A DNA stretch of 64,000 bases from Dawidia cretensis (GCF_018598175.1 NZ_JAHESE010000021.1:60827-124826), one strand, 5' to 3'. Numbered from the stretch's first letter, positions 17,359 through 26,508 are shown. The notes: generated from the letters alone by a model not told the origin. Numbers and translations are program-made.

Positions 17359-19365
17359 ATGGAGAACAAATACATCGTCCTGAAGAACATGGCGCAGCTG
17401 GGTTGCTGCCTGTTGCTCATTTTTGTTAGTACGCGTGTTACGCTGGCCCACAATGGCGCCAACGCCCTGGTATATCCTCTAAAAAACATCCAGGTCGATG
17501 GCGACCTAAGCGACTGGATAGGAGTAAAGAGGCACATATTGGCCCTGGCACAATCTGACGTAAAGCCCCAGAACGCTGAAGACTTCTCCGGCTACTTTAT
17601 GATCGGCTACAACCTGGGGGAAAAGACCCTCTATGTAGCGATCGAGATCACGGATAGTGATTATGTCGTCGATACTACCCGGCAGGTAGGCTGGAACACG
17701 CAGGATGGCGTGCAGGTATGCCTCGATGTTCGTCACCTCATAGAAGGCTCGGGTGTTACCGCGTATAGTTATTCCGAGACACGAAAATATGTCGATGCCA
17801 ACAAATGGGATGCTGCTACAAAGCAAATCGTGTGGGACAAAGCAGACATAAAGATGGTCCGGAAAGGCAACAAGCGGATGTACGAATATAAGATCTATTT
17901 GGGCGAAGCGCTGCAGCCTGGGCGCTCTATGGGGTTTGACATGCTGGTGTTTGATAAAGATGCCGACGGTTTTGGCTGGAACGCCTGGGGTGATGGCGAA
18001 GGCAAATACCAGAACTCCCATGCACTCGGTGATATTGTTTTTATGAAGGAAAATGAAAAAGGGGGGACGCTGACCGGGCAGATGAAAATCGTAAATACCC
18101 ACAAGATCAAAGTACCGGCACGGTTGCGGTTCACGGCTACCGCGTCGCCCCAGACGTGGATCGTCACCTCGGTCGACTCACTCGGAAACTACTCCACACA
18201 ACTACCGGGCGGCAGCTATACCGTGGCACTTTCCGATAAGTATATTCCCGAAGAAGCCCACGTATACACCCTTGCGATGCCTTCACATCCCAACGTAAAA
18301 GTAAAGCCCAGCGGCCTCGTAAAGATTCCGGCATTTAGCGCCACCGTTACAGAAGCACCCGACCTGGTTCCCGACAAAGGTGTTATGCCAACGTTTGACA
18401 ATCAGTCGCCGAGTACAATCGATAACTTTATCGAGACCTATCAACAATACTATAAAATCCCTGGCGTGTCGCTGGCCCTGATAAAAGACGGCAAGGTAAT
18501 CTATCACAAAGTATACGGTGTCAAAAACAGCATGACCCAGGCGCCGCTAAGCGACAGCACCCTGTTCGAAGCGGCCTCCATTACCAAACCCGTCTTTGCC
18601 TACGCCGTACAACGCCTCGCCGAGCGTGGACTCATCGACCTCGACAAACCACTCTATCAATACCTGCCGTTCAAAGATATCGAGTACGACGACCGGTATA
18701 AGCTCATCACCGCGCGCCATGTAATCACCCATCGCACAGGCTTTCCCAATTGGCGCGACGGAAAACTGGTCATAAACTTTACCCCCGGTACGCAGTTCGG
18801 CTATTCCGGCGAAGGCTTTCAATACCTGCAGGCGGTCGTAAAAAGCATCACCGGCAAAAGCACCATACAGATGTTAACAGAAGAAGTACTGGACCCGCTG
18901 GACATGCACCACACCTTCTTCGCTAAGAACGCCCGCCTGATGAAGCTCGTATCCACCGGTCATTTTAACAACATCCCTTCTTCCGACGATCCGACGGAGG
19001 CACCCGGCATGGCGTTTAGCATGCATACCGAGGCACTCGAGTTCACGCACTTCATGCTTCAGCTCTTAAATCAAAAAGGCCTATCGCCTGCCACCTATAC
19101 AAACATATTGAGCGAACGCTCGCCCTATCCTCAAAAGGATGGTGAAGAGAAGCCCAAATACAAAGTATACATGGGCGAAAGCCTGGAAGTCCGCGAATCA
19201 CCGTTCGGCCAGGTCTTCGGCCACGGCGGCAACAACGGTGACTTCCGTTGTCAGTTCGAAGTGTATAAAGACGCCAGGATGGGGTATGTGATCTTTACTA
19301 ATTCCAGCACGGCGTATCCGTTGATTGAAAAAATGCGGTTATTGCTGGTGGAAGGGAAGCAGTAA
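17359..19365 (+). CDS. secreted CBM9-like / serine beta-lactamase-fold hydrolase
   Basis: A 668-residue exported protein. MENKYIVLKN at 17359 starts a signal peptide ending near LAHNG; an upstream in-frame extension is ignored. Residues ~38-230 resemble the CBM9-like/DOMON beta-sandwich (VDGDLSDWIG, then a DGVQVCLD strand). Residues ~235-330 look like a linker or Ig-like domain. Residues ~350-668 form a class C beta-lactamase/D-aminopeptidase-type domain with the nucleophile SITK (Ser ~407), the second motif YSG (~481) and the third motif HGG (~622). Such enzymes are usually esterases or peptidases rather than true beta-lactamases. Binding plus hydrolysis of a cell-wall or glycan-linked substrate is plausible but inferred. 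Confidence 0.88.
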   Translation: MENKYIVLKNMAQLGCCLLLIFVSTRVTLAHNGANALVYPLKNIQVDGDLSDWIGVKRHILALAQSDVKPQNAEDFSGYFMIGYNLGEKTLYVAIEITDSDYVVDTTRQVGWNTQDGVQVCLDVRHLIEGSGVTAYSYSETRKYVDANKWDAATKQIVWDKADIKMVRKGNKRMYEYKIYLGEALQPGRSMGFDMLVFDKDADGFGWNAWGDGEGKYQNSHALGDIVFMKENEKGGTLTGQMKIVNTHKIKVPARLRFTATASPQTWIVTSVDSLGNYSTQLPGGSYTVALSDKYIPEEAHVYTLAMPSHPNVKVKPSGLVKIPAFSATVTEAPDLVPDKGVMPTFDNQSPSTIDNFIETYQQYYKIPGVSLALIKDGKVIYHKVYGVKNSMTQAPLSDSTLFEAASITKPVFAYAVQRLAERGLIDLDKPLYQYLPFKDIEYDDRYKLITARHVITHRTGFPNWRDGKLVINFTPGTQFGYSGEGFQYLQAVVKSITGKSTIQMLTEEVLDPLDMHHTFFAKNARLMKLVSTGHFNNIPSSDDPTEAPGMAFSMHTEALEFTHFMLQLLNQKGLSPATYTNILSERSPYPQKDGEEKPKYKVYMGESLEVRESPFGQVFGHGGNNGDFRCQFEVYKDARMGYVIFTNSSTAYPLIEKMRLLLVEGKQ

Positions 19366-19390
19366 CCTGGACAACTCTATAAGCAAATAA

Positions 19391-19489
19391 CTGGCGCGAG
19401 GTTCTTCCGACCGACTGCATCTGGTTCAAGTCTTCCGACCGAAGGGAGGGCGACTTGGACCTACCATGGGGGGGAGTCTTCAGACTCCC
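19391..19489. repeat. dispersed intergenic repeat, copy 1
   Basis: The 46 bp at 19420-19465 occur again, exactly, in reverse orientation at 54650-54695. The block contains CTTCCGACCGA, which is also present just upstream at 19404. It is followed by a hairpin GGGAGTCT-TC-AGACTCCC (19472-19489). The element begins with CTGGCGCGAG, the same boundary as the REP-like hairpins. The remaining intergenic DNA up to 19662 shows only a TACATTTA box near 19636. Confidence 0.7.
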
Positions 19490-19662
19490 AGCGGTAACGT
19501 CGTAACCTGCGCAACCATATAACCACCCTGGCTCACTTCCGCACAAAAACTGTTCAACTCCGAACAATCCTGAACACCCGACCGTCTTTCCAAGCGCCTG
19601 GAAGGCCATTTCCCAACTGGCACGATTATTATTCCTACATTTAGATAATATTAAACCCTTCC

Positions 19663-20004
19663 ATGAAAAAGTATCAGCTAGGGGAATTCGAAGAAGTGGT
19701 CATACTCACCATTGCAGTCTTGAATAACGAGGCGTACAGCGTTGCTATCAAAGACGAGATCGAGTCGCGGATGTCACGCAGCGTTAGCATGGGCGCGCTC
19801 CACACTGCGTTGAAACGCATGGAAGAAAAAGGCTACTTACGCTCCTACGCCGGCGAGGGAACCGAAGAACGCGCCGGTCGCCCCAAGCGCTATTTCGAGA
19901 TCACTGCGCTGGGCAAGCGCGCGGCACAATACGCCCGGGATACACGCGAGGAGCTCTGGCGTGCCATTCCCAAGTCAGTATGGCAAGTAAACCTGGGAGG
20001 GTAA
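19663..20004 (+). CDS. PadR-family transcriptional regulator
   Basis: A 113-residue winged-helix regulator. The PadR hallmark is clear: a wing with MGALHTALKRMEEKGYL, then the GRPKRYFEITALGK segment. It is the first gene of an operon with an FtsX-type permease (3-bp gap). PadR proteins coupled to this permease type are common in Cytophagales and probably control the operon itself; the inducer is unknown. Confidence 0.93.
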   Translation: MKKYQLGEFEEVVILTIAVLNNEAYSVAIKDEIESRMSRSVSMGALHTALKRMEEKGYLRSYAGEGTEERAGRPKRYFEITALGKRAAQYARDTREELWRAIPKSVWQVNLGG

Positions 20005-20007
20005 CAC

Positions 20008-22635
20008 ATGGAAAAGAAGACGACAACGCCACCCGTCCTGTTCCTGCGGTTCTTCCGCTGGTATTGCCACCCAGACCTGCTCGACTACATCGAAGGCGAC
20101 CTGCTCGAAGTCTACGACAGGCGTGTAAAGAAACTAGGAAAGCGCAAAGCCGACTTGAAGTTTATAATAGATGTCTTGCTGCTTTTGCGGCCGGGCATTA
20201 TCCGGTCACGAAGACGTCAACGAACAAACCCATACGGTATGTACAAAAGCTATTTTAAAATCGGGTGGCGAAACCTGCTTGGTAACAAAGCCTATACCCT
20301 CATCAACATGGCCGGGCTGGCGTTGAGCGTAGTGTGCGCCATTTTTATATTTTCGTTTGTACGGCAACACCTCGCCGTCGACAACTTCCACCGATATCCC
20401 GAGCGCACCTACCGCGTCGTTACCGAGCTTCACCGCGATGTGGTCGCGTATCAAAGCAACGTGCCTTCGCCACTCGGTGCGCACTTTCGCAACGACTATA
20501 CCTATGCCGAGAAGATCGCCCGTGTCTATACCGAATCGGATGCGCTCATCACACTCCGAAAGGAGAAGGAGCTTGTAAAGTTTAAAGAAACGGGCGGCAT
20601 CGCATTCACCGAGGCGTCATTTTTTGAGATCTTTCACTTTCCACTGCTAAAAGGCAAACCCGCTGCCGCCCTGACGGAGCCCAACACCGCCATACTCACC
20701 GAGCGCATGGCCCGAAAATTCTTCGGCGATAAAGACCCGATCGGTGAAGTGTTTTGGTTTCAAAACCGCTTTCCTTTTACAATCACCGGCATCCTCCAGA
20801 ATCTACCCGCCAATACCGACATTCGCAGTGAGATCTTTGTATCATACCCATCGCTCCAAACATTCGACCCCTGGTTGGCCGACGACACAGACGGTTGGGG
20901 TGGTATCAGAGATGGTATGAAATGTTATGTTGTCTTGAAGCCCGGCGTTCCGACGGCACAGGTAGAAGGTGTATTGTCTGCCTATGTAAAGAAATTCCGC
21001 CCCACCAGCAAGAACGTGCATCACTATAAACTGCAGCCCTTGCACGATATACACTTTAATGCGCAGTACGGCGGTCCCGTGGCGAAAAGCAAGCTGTGGG
21101 TGATCCTGATCATTGGCGCCTTTTTGATCATTACCGCATGCGTTAACTTTATTAACCTGGCCACGGCACAGGTACTGCGACGGTCGAAAGATGTAGGCGT
21201 CCGAAAAACATTGGGTAGCTCCAAAGGCCAGCTCTTCGGACAGTTCATTGTTGAGACTGGACTGATCACCTTCGCGGCCATTGCCATGGCGGCAATGTTG
21301 GCCTATATACTCTTCCCGTACATCAATGCCTTTTTTCAAACACGCATACAGATCGATTTGTTCTCCGATCCAACGTTGCTACTCTTTATGTTGAGTGTAG
21401 GCGTCGGCATCACACTCCTGGCGGGCTATTACCCGGCGGCGGTGCTGGCGGGCTTTCAACCCGTTGCTGCTTTAAAGGGAAAGCTGTTGCAGCAACGCCG
21501 GGGTGGATTCAACACTCGACGTACACTGATCGTCGCGCAGTTTGTCATTGCTCAGGTATTGATAATCGGTATGCTGGTAATTATGAATCAAATGCGCTTC
21601 GCCCGGCAATCCGATCTTGGATTTGATAAAGAAGCGATTGTTATGGTTACCGTAGGCAGGGACTCCACGCGTACGATAGCCACGACGTTAAAAAATGAAA
21701 TTGCCCGTATACCGGGTGTGGAAAAAATCACGCTTTGTTACGCGGCACCGTCGTCCAACATCGACTGGGGCAACTCGATCCGGTTTGAGGGCAGCACCGA
21801 AGAGGTTAACTTCCGCACGAGTATAAAATCGGCGGACGCCGATTATCTATCAACCTTTGGCCTCACCCTGGTAGCCGGTCGAAACCTCGTACCGTCCGAC
21901 TCCGTCAGAGAAATGCTGGTGAACGAAGTTATGGTCCGCAAGCTCGGCCTGCCTTCCGCCGAAGAAGCGCTCGGCCGGCATATCGCCGCCAACGGCGGTC
22001 GGATGAAAGGCGCCATTGTCGGCGTACTGAAAGACTTCCACGACAAATCGTTTCACGAAGAGATCAGCGCGGTACTCATAACAACCTACACCGAAGACTA
22101 TAGTAGCTATGCCGTTAAGATCGATCTGGCGAATGCACGCACTATTCTGGCCACTATAGAAGATAAATGGCTTCAACTACATCCCGATCAATTGTTCGAA
22201 TACGAATTCCTCGACGACAGTATCGACGGATTCTACAAGGCCGAAGAAACAAGCCTGAGGCTGATCCAGACCTTTTCCTTCATTGCCATCTTTATCGGCT
22301 GCCTCGGACTTTACGGCCTCGTATCGTTTATGATCGCACAAAAAACAAAGGAGATCGGCATCCGCAAGGTGCTGGGAGGTACCGTGTCCCACATTACCTG
22401 GCTCTTCGGAAAAGAATTTATACAACTGATTGTTATTGCCTTTCTGATCGCGGCGCCCATCGGGTGGTGGAGCATGCGACAATGGCTGCAAGACTATAAA
22501 TTCCAGGTACCCCTCGACGCAGCCACATTTTTCTGGGCGCTGGGCGGCTCCTGTTTCGTGGCGGCGTGTACCATTGGTTACCAGGTACTAAAAACTGCGG
22601 GCACCAATCCGGTAAAATCATTGCGGACGGAATAA
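20008..22635 (+). CDS. FtsX/MacB-type ABC transporter permease with permease prefix domain
   Basis: An 875-residue inner-membrane protein. Residues ~8-75 match the short cytoplasmic permease prefix found in Bacteroidota PadR-linked permeases. Two FtsX/MacB-PCD units follow: TM ~98-118, a periplasmic domain, three TMs (~373-490), then TM ~515-535, a second periplasmic domain, and three TMs (~755-865). Cytoplasmic coupling segments RRSKDVGVRKTLGSSKGQL and KTKEIGIRKVLGGTV are both present. It must work with an ATP-binding protein encoded elsewhere, as none is adjacent. By family it could export a lipophilic compound or act as a mechanotransmitter; which is unknown. Confidence 0.92.
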   Translation: MEKKTTTPPVLFLRFFRWYCHPDLLDYIEGDLLEVYDRRVKKLGKRKADLKFIIDVLLLLRPGIIRSRRRQRTNPYGMYKSYFKIGWRNLLGNKAYTLINMAGLALSVVCAIFIFSFVRQHLAVDNFHRYPERTYRVVTELHRDVVAYQSNVPSPLGAHFRNDYTYAEKIARVYTESDALITLRKEKELVKFKETGGIAFTEASFFEIFHFPLLKGKPAAALTEPNTAILTERMARKFFGDKDPIGEVFWFQNRFPFTITGILQNLPANTDIRSEIFVSYPSLQTFDPWLADDTDGWGGIRDGMKCYVVLKPGVPTAQVEGVLSAYVKKFRPTSKNVHHYKLQPLHDIHFNAQYGGPVAKSKLWVILIIGAFLIITACVNFINLATAQVLRRSKDVGVRKTLGSSKGQLFGQFIVETGLITFAAIAMAAMLAYILFPYINAFFQTRIQIDLFSDPTLLLFMLSVGVGITLLAGYYPAAVLAGFQPVAALKGKLLQQRRGGFNTRRTLIVAQFVIAQVLIIGMLVIMNQMRFARQSDLGFDKEAIVMVTVGRDSTRTIATTLKNEIARIPGVEKITLCYAAPSSNIDWGNSIRFEGSTEEVNFRTSIKSADADYLSTFGLTLVAGRNLVPSDSVREMLVNEVMVRKLGLPSAEEALGRHIAANGGRMKGAIVGVLKDFHDKSFHEEISAVLITTYTEDYSSYAVKIDLANARTILATIEDKWLQLHPDQLFEYEFLDDSIDGFYKAEETSLRLIQTFSFIAIFIGCLGLYGLVSFMIAQKTKEIGIRKVLGGTVSHITWLFGKEFIQLIVIAFLIAAPIGWWSMRQWLQDYKFQVPLDAATFFWALGGSCFVAACTIGYQVLKTAGTNPVKSLRTE

Positions 22636-22658
22636 AAACGTTAGCGGGTCGCTAAGCC

Positions 22659-23057
22659 TTATCTATTTGCGCCGGGAATCTCTTCGGTTAGCACCACGTT
22701 GTCGTGGCGATCGTAGTAGGTGCAGGTACGCAGATCCATGCGCACGATCCACTTGTTAACTCCCAGCGCCGCACACTGTGTACAAAAGGTAGGGAAGTCG
22801 GTTTTACCTTGCTGGTGTGCCCGAAGATCTGCTTCGAATTGTTGAGGATCGATGACATCGGCAATTACCTGAGCCGTATACCGTGCCGGTGCCGTCGTTT
22901 CGTATCCATCCGTACCGTGGTATACGGTGTGACCATCGGCGATCAATGTCTCATACCATGCTAGCCCGAAGGCTTTTAGGTTCTCGAAATACTGCGGAAA
23001 ATCCGCGCCGCTTTTAACCTTCGCATGCGCGGCCCTGATCTGTTCCAGCGTAAACAT
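22659..23057 (-). CDS. DUF1398-family protein
   Basis: A 132-residue soluble protein resembling DUF1398 (phage envelope-protein-like family) from the pattern FTLEQIRAAHAKVKSGADFPQY, FGLAWYETLIADGHTVYHG and the C-terminal TFCTQCAALGVNKWIVRM. Its function is unknown. It lies convergent to the permease gene, 23 bp apart, and downstream of the 496-residue fusion gene on the same strand (94 bp), so it may be co-transcribed with that gene. Confidence 0.85.
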   Translation of the reverse strand: MFTLEQIRAAHAKVKSGADFPQYFENLKAFGLAWYETLIADGHTVYHGTDGYETTAPARYTAQVIADVIDPQQFEADLRAHQQGKTDFPTFCTQCAALGVNKWIVRMDLRTCTYYDRHDNVVLTEEIPGANR

Positions 23058-23151
23058 AAATGCTTGATTTTTTACGATGTAAAGGTCGTTGCCGCGAAGG
23101 GCCCGGATTGTAAAAAATCGTTTTTCTCAGCGTGACTTCAAAAAGAATGTG

Positions 23152-24642
23152 TCAGGTGTTTCGCCCGTGATCTGCTCGTGCTTCCGCCAGCTGCTCTTCA
23201 AAGACCAGTAATTCCGAGCGAAGCATAAAGTTGTCGAGGGACACACTCTCGTCAAAAAGCTCATGCAGCGGCATGTTAAAAAATGGCGCGGCTCCGGCCT
23301 CTTTAAAATAGACCAGTACTGTGCCGGTATTTGCTACGTTGCGAAATACCCGTGGCGTTTCGTGCAGTCCCGTAACGCCCGCAGTAGACAAGGGATGTAT
23401 ATCGGCATCGTGAACACGCACCAACCGCCCGCGGTATTGAAAACCGACGACCAGGTTTGTGCCGGGTAATACCTTATACTCTTTCGTCTCTGCTTCTTCG
23501 GAGATTATAAAAGAAGCAACGTAGGGCTGTAACGCATCACACGGTATGTAGGTCGCAACAGGCAAATCGATGTGGGTTGTAGACAAAGATACAGCATTCT
23601 GGGTATTGTAACTTTGCGAAGGCGCCGGAACGGCATAACAATACACGCTGGGTTCCGGCTGCTTCGTGGCAACTTCTTTCGCTGTGTATACATACCGTAC
23701 CTCCGGACCCCGGTAGCCTTGTCGTGATACGTCCGGAGCCTGGACAACATCTTCGACGATCACCTTATTCGCCAGTTGTGCTTTATGCTCTTCAGTTTCG
23801 TCACCATCGTTGCCATCACCAGAAGTTTTATCCTTCCCTTGCAATGCCATGATTTTGGCCGCGCCGAACCTTGGCACTTCCTTGATTTTTCCATTTTCCC
23901 GAAACGATCCATATTCGATCCCGATGGAGAGCATTAACGTCCAACGATCATCGGGTGGGAGCACATCCATGGCCAGTTCCAATGTTGTACTTTTCATGCC
24001 TTCCAATGAAGGGTTCCAATCCGTCGACGTCTCTATCGAATTGTATAACCGGCTATACCAATCGGGTGGCAGATACTCCCTGGAAGGTATATCAAACGTT
24101 ACGTCCGGCACAATACCGAGCGTAACCGTCAGGCGAAACATGGCATGGTTGTTCTGCGGAAAGTAATTGATATCGCGCAGCAGCTCAGGAATATCAATGC
24201 GTGCCGAACGATTGGCGCGATCCATCGTATAATATACTGGCGCGCGCACAATGGAGTCGAAGCTAGGCGCTTTGCGAACTGTCGAAAAACCTTCCAGTAA
24301 GCGTGTATGTTCGGAGAGCGTGATGCGACGGCGCCCCCATTCGCCGGTGCCATCGCGCAGTTGTACCTGGCGCATCACACTGTTGATGTCGCTGCCGAAA
24401 TTATAGTCTGATAGATGTCGGATTTGAAGCATGGCCATTCGTACATAGCTGCCGTGCCGTGAGCAGCCACCAAATTCCGACATGGTGCGGCGCGTGTTCG
24501 CAAAACTGGCGCCCGTTTTAATTTTTTCGCGGCTTGGGCCGCCTTTGCGTCGAACGACGATCTTGTCGACGCCGCGCATGCGATACGCGCTGAACATGTC
24601 CAACTTGCCGGTAAAGGCGAACGGTCCTTCGAGAAAAGGCAT
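23152..24642 (-). CDS. fusion of a Bacteroidota orphan domain with an AraC-type sensor domain (no HTH)
   Basis: A 496-residue protein with two unlike halves. Residues ~1-270 resemble a family of Bacteroidota proteins of unknown function recognised by G-x-LS-x-Y+, R-x-KGG and FxxTRxxxxEFG (here LDMFSAYRMRGVDKIVVR, KGG, FANTRRTMSEFGGCS). A low-complexity acidic linker (DGNDGDETEEHK) and a short Ser/Tyr stretch follow. Residues ~360-490 read like the N-terminal sensor domain of AraC regulators (DUF6597-like): LQPYVASFI, KVLPGTNLVVGF, TAGVTGLHETPR, LVYFKEAGAAPFFNMPLHEL. The protein then ends, with no AraC helix-turn-helix, and the next 90 bp show no HTH remnant. Function unknown. Confidence 0.8.
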   Translation of the reverse strand: MPFLEGPFAFTGKLDMFSAYRMRGVDKIVVRRKGGPSREKIKTGASFANTRRTMSEFGGCSRHGSYVRMAMLQIRHLSDYNFGSDINSVMRQVQLRDGTGEWGRRRITLSEHTRLLEGFSTVRKAPSFDSIVRAPVYYTMDRANRSARIDIPELLRDINYFPQNNHAMFRLTVTLGIVPDVTFDIPSREYLPPDWYSRLYNSIETSTDWNPSLEGMKSTTLELAMDVLPPDDRWTLMLSIGIEYGSFRENGKIKEVPRFGAAKIMALQGKDKTSGDGNDGDETEEHKAQLANKVIVEDVVQAPDVSRQGYRGPEVRYVYTAKEVATKQPEPSVYCYAVPAPSQSYNTQNAVSLSTTHIDLPVATYIPCDALQPYVASFIISEEAETKEYKVLPGTNLVVGFQYRGRLVRVHDADIHPLSTAGVTGLHETPRVFRNVANTGTVLVYFKEAGAAPFFNMPLHELFDESVSLDNFMLRSELLVFEEQLAEARADHGRNT

Positions 24643-24801
24643 AATTGCTTGGTTTTAAGGTAACGAGAGGGTTTTAGACAACGGCCAAAATTCAACGGTG
24701 TCCGAATCGAATGTACAAAAAGACTGACATTTGCCTTTATGTTGGATAATTTAAATTTTAAGTAAAAGACTATTTATAAGGGATGTTCAATAGCAATATA
24801 A

Positions 24802-24850
24802 CTATTCAATATCTATTAGATTAGACTTAATGAACTATTGGATATCTATT
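24802..24850. repeat. AT-rich direct repeats upstream of gene 23152-24642
   Basis: CTATTCAATATCTATT (24802-24817) and CTATTGGATATCTATT (24835-24850) match at 14 of 16 positions with 33-bp periodicity. A third partial unit, TTCAATAG, lies at 24786. The spacing of three helical turns suits a cooperative regulator site, but no binding protein can be named. Confidence 0.4.
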
Positions 24851-24952
24851 GAATATCCTGGAAGCTGAAAGACATAATACCGGATTTTTCGGGTTCTTTT
24901 GACGATACTGACGAAAAAATCTAAAAATTGTCTTGACCTACCGCCTGGCAAC

Positions 24953-25003
24953 TGGCGCAAGCTCCATACCTACGCTACCGCCGGGCGCTCAAACCTTGCG
25001 CCG
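24953..25003. repeat. REP-like hairpin with GGCGCAAG ends
   Basis: GGCGCAAG (24954-24961) and CTTGCGCC (24995-25002) are exact inverted repeats around a GC-rich 33-nt interior. It is the same class as 14941 and 38717. Confidence 0.5.
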
Positions 25004-25132
25004 GCATGCAAGATTTACTGCCGTATAACGAGGTATATTGATGGATGATTGCCACAAAAGCTACAAACTAATTTTACATTCATTCCGCCCGACTGTATAT
25101 TGGTTATAACTCCCGACCTATAATTTATCACT

Positions 25133-25519
25133 ATGACCTTCAGGCCCCGCTTCGACTCTACTCTTATTCTTCGCGTTACACTCTTCATCATTCTCATTGC
25201 ACATAGCATCCCCGGTATGTTTAACGGTGGCGTGCAATCTTTTGGTCAGGACTATCTGAATGCTATAGGCTTCGCGCCTGTGGGCGTACCATTGGCCTGG
25301 GCTATTAAGCTTTCGCATGTAGTATGTGCGGTGGCGTTGTTACTTCGTCGCTACGTTTGGGCCGCTGCTATTATTACGATCGCCATTCTGGTCATGGGGA
25401 TTATCCTTGTACACTACCCGGAAGGTTGGTTTGTTGTCGGCGGCGGACGGAACGGGATGGAGTATAATGTGTTGTTAATTAGTGTTCTGGTCTACCTGAT
25501 GTTGATTGAACGGAAATAA
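25133..25519 (+). CDS. DoxX-like small membrane protein
   Basis: A 128-residue protein with four predicted hydrophobic helices (about residues 10-28, 52-70, 74-92 and 108-126). The DoxX/DoxD-type end motif HYPEGWFVVGGGRNGMEYN precedes the last helix. DoxX-family proteins are linked to redox, thiol or quinone-associated membrane functions, but this branch is uncharacterised. It stands alone, 146 bp before the sigma factor gene. Confidence 0.82.
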   Translation: MTFRPRFDSTLILRVTLFIILIAHSIPGMFNGGVQSFGQDYLNAIGFAPVGVPLAWAIKLSHVVCAVALLLRRYVWAAAIITIAILVMGIILVHYPEGWFVVGGGRNGMEYNVLLISVLVYLMLIERK

Positions 25520-25665
25520 TTCACGCCAGATACCACCCTGGACTTCTTCGTTCAACGCCAGCCGCCATGTGATTCCCTCCTTCCATCCTTTGCCTGGCAA
25601 AAAAAAGATAATTGTCGCCGGTGTCATATAAATTGCCCTGTTGGCCGACTAACAGACAAAATTGT

Positions 25666-26166
25666 ATGGAAAAACACCTGCTTGAGCAATATCTGGCCGA
25701 TCACCACCGCGAAGCCTACCTGTGGGCGCGGCAGTGCTGCCGGTATGACGACGAGCAGGCCAAGGACGTACTGCAGGCGACATACCTGAAGATCTGGGAG
25801 GGGCGTGCTCATTATAACAACCAATCCAGCTTCCGCACGTGGCTGTTCGCGGTGATCCGCTACACCGCTCTGGACAGCCTGCGGGAGAGGCATCCGACGA
25901 TCGTTGACGAGCCTGGCGACCACCTGGGGCTACACGCCGCAGAGCCGCCGGACGAGTCCATCGACTACGAGGCGCTGTTGCAACAGCTGCCCGCGCGACA
26001 AGCCCAGGTACTGCTGCTGGCCTTTTACCACGACATGACACTGGAAGCCATCGCCACGGTGATGGATATCAGCCTCGGTACCGTACGCACACACTACGAC
26101 CGCGGTAAAAAACAACTCAAGGAACTGCTTTCACGAACCAAGGTACAAGACCATGGAAGACGATAA
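25666..26166 (+). CDS. ECF-type RNA polymerase sigma factor
   Basis: A 166-residue sigma-70 family protein of the ECF type. Region 2 covers about residues 15-80 (AKDVLQATYLKIWEG; FRTWLFAVIRYTALDSLRER). Region 4 covers about 110-160 (LPARQAQVLLLAFYHDMTLEAIATVMDISLGTV, then RTHYDRGKKQL). MEKHLLEQYL at 25666 is chosen because it matches the family start. The stop overlaps the next gene by 14 bp, so the anti-sigma factor is translationally coupled. Confidence 0.93.
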   Translation: MEKHLLEQYLADHHREAYLWARQCCRYDDEQAKDVLQATYLKIWEGRAHYNNQSSFRTWLFAVIRYTALDSLRERHPTIVDEPGDHLGLHAAEPPDESIDYEALLQQLPARQAQVLLLAFYHDMTLEAIATVMDISLGTVRTHYDRGKKQLKELLSRTKVQDHGRR

Positions 26167-26482
26167 AATACTCGAATCCTTTTTTGACGGCATGAAACAG
26201 GCCGACGCGCAACGCCCCGTGCCGCCGCTCGAAAAGCCTGTGCCCGTCAGGCGCTTGTGGCCATCGGCCATACGCTATGCTGTTGCTGCGGCGGTAACGA
26301 TCCTGATGGTTGCTGTGCTATACACGGTGCGGCAAAAGGGACAGGAACAGACCGCACAAACGAAAGATGTCGTGATTGAGGTAGGGCAGGAGGGTACCAA
26401 AACCGGCTCCCTGGTGGATATGCCCGAACAAACCTTGTCGGAGTGGACATCCCCCACCGGCTATTTGGCAGAAGATTTTTAA
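26153..26482 (+). CDS. minimal membrane anti-sigma factor
   Basis: A 109-residue protein with a short cytoplasmic N-terminus (about 1-40, ESFFDGMKQAD), one transmembrane helix (about 42-60, YAVAAAVTILMVAVLYTV) and a ~50-residue periplasmic tail. Its position, overlapping the sigma factor gene, and its topology argue for an anti-sigma factor, though no ZAS zinc motif or FecR domain is visible. The signal it senses is unknown; the following gene encodes a periplasmic protein that could be the sensor partner. Confidence 0.72.
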   Translation: MEDDKILESFFDGMKQADAQRPVPPLEKPVPVRRLWPSAIRYAVAAAVTILMVAVLYTVRQKGQEQTAQTKDVVIEVGQEGTKTGSLVDMPEQTLSEWTSPTGYLAEDF

Positions 26483-26508
26483 CAAGACTATAGATAAAAG
26501 AAGAAGTT

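Larger units (their letters stand above)
24643..25132. other. 490-bp intergenic region
   Basis: This gap between divergent genes is AT-rich in its left half (direct repeats at 24802-24850) and holds a REP-like hairpin at 24953-25003. A possible promoter for the DoxX-like gene is TTG near 25102 with TATAATTT near 25120. No coding potential is evident. Confidence 0.6.

Noticed and set aside
17359-19365. True antibiotic beta-lactamase
   Set aside because: The three motifs fit the broad class C/D-peptidase family; the N-terminal CBM-like domain and the YSG motif do not indicate a resistance enzyme.
22641-22655. TTAGCG-GGT-CGCTAA hairpin as terminator between permease and DUF1398 genes
   Set aside because: A 6-bp stem without T-run is too weak to call.
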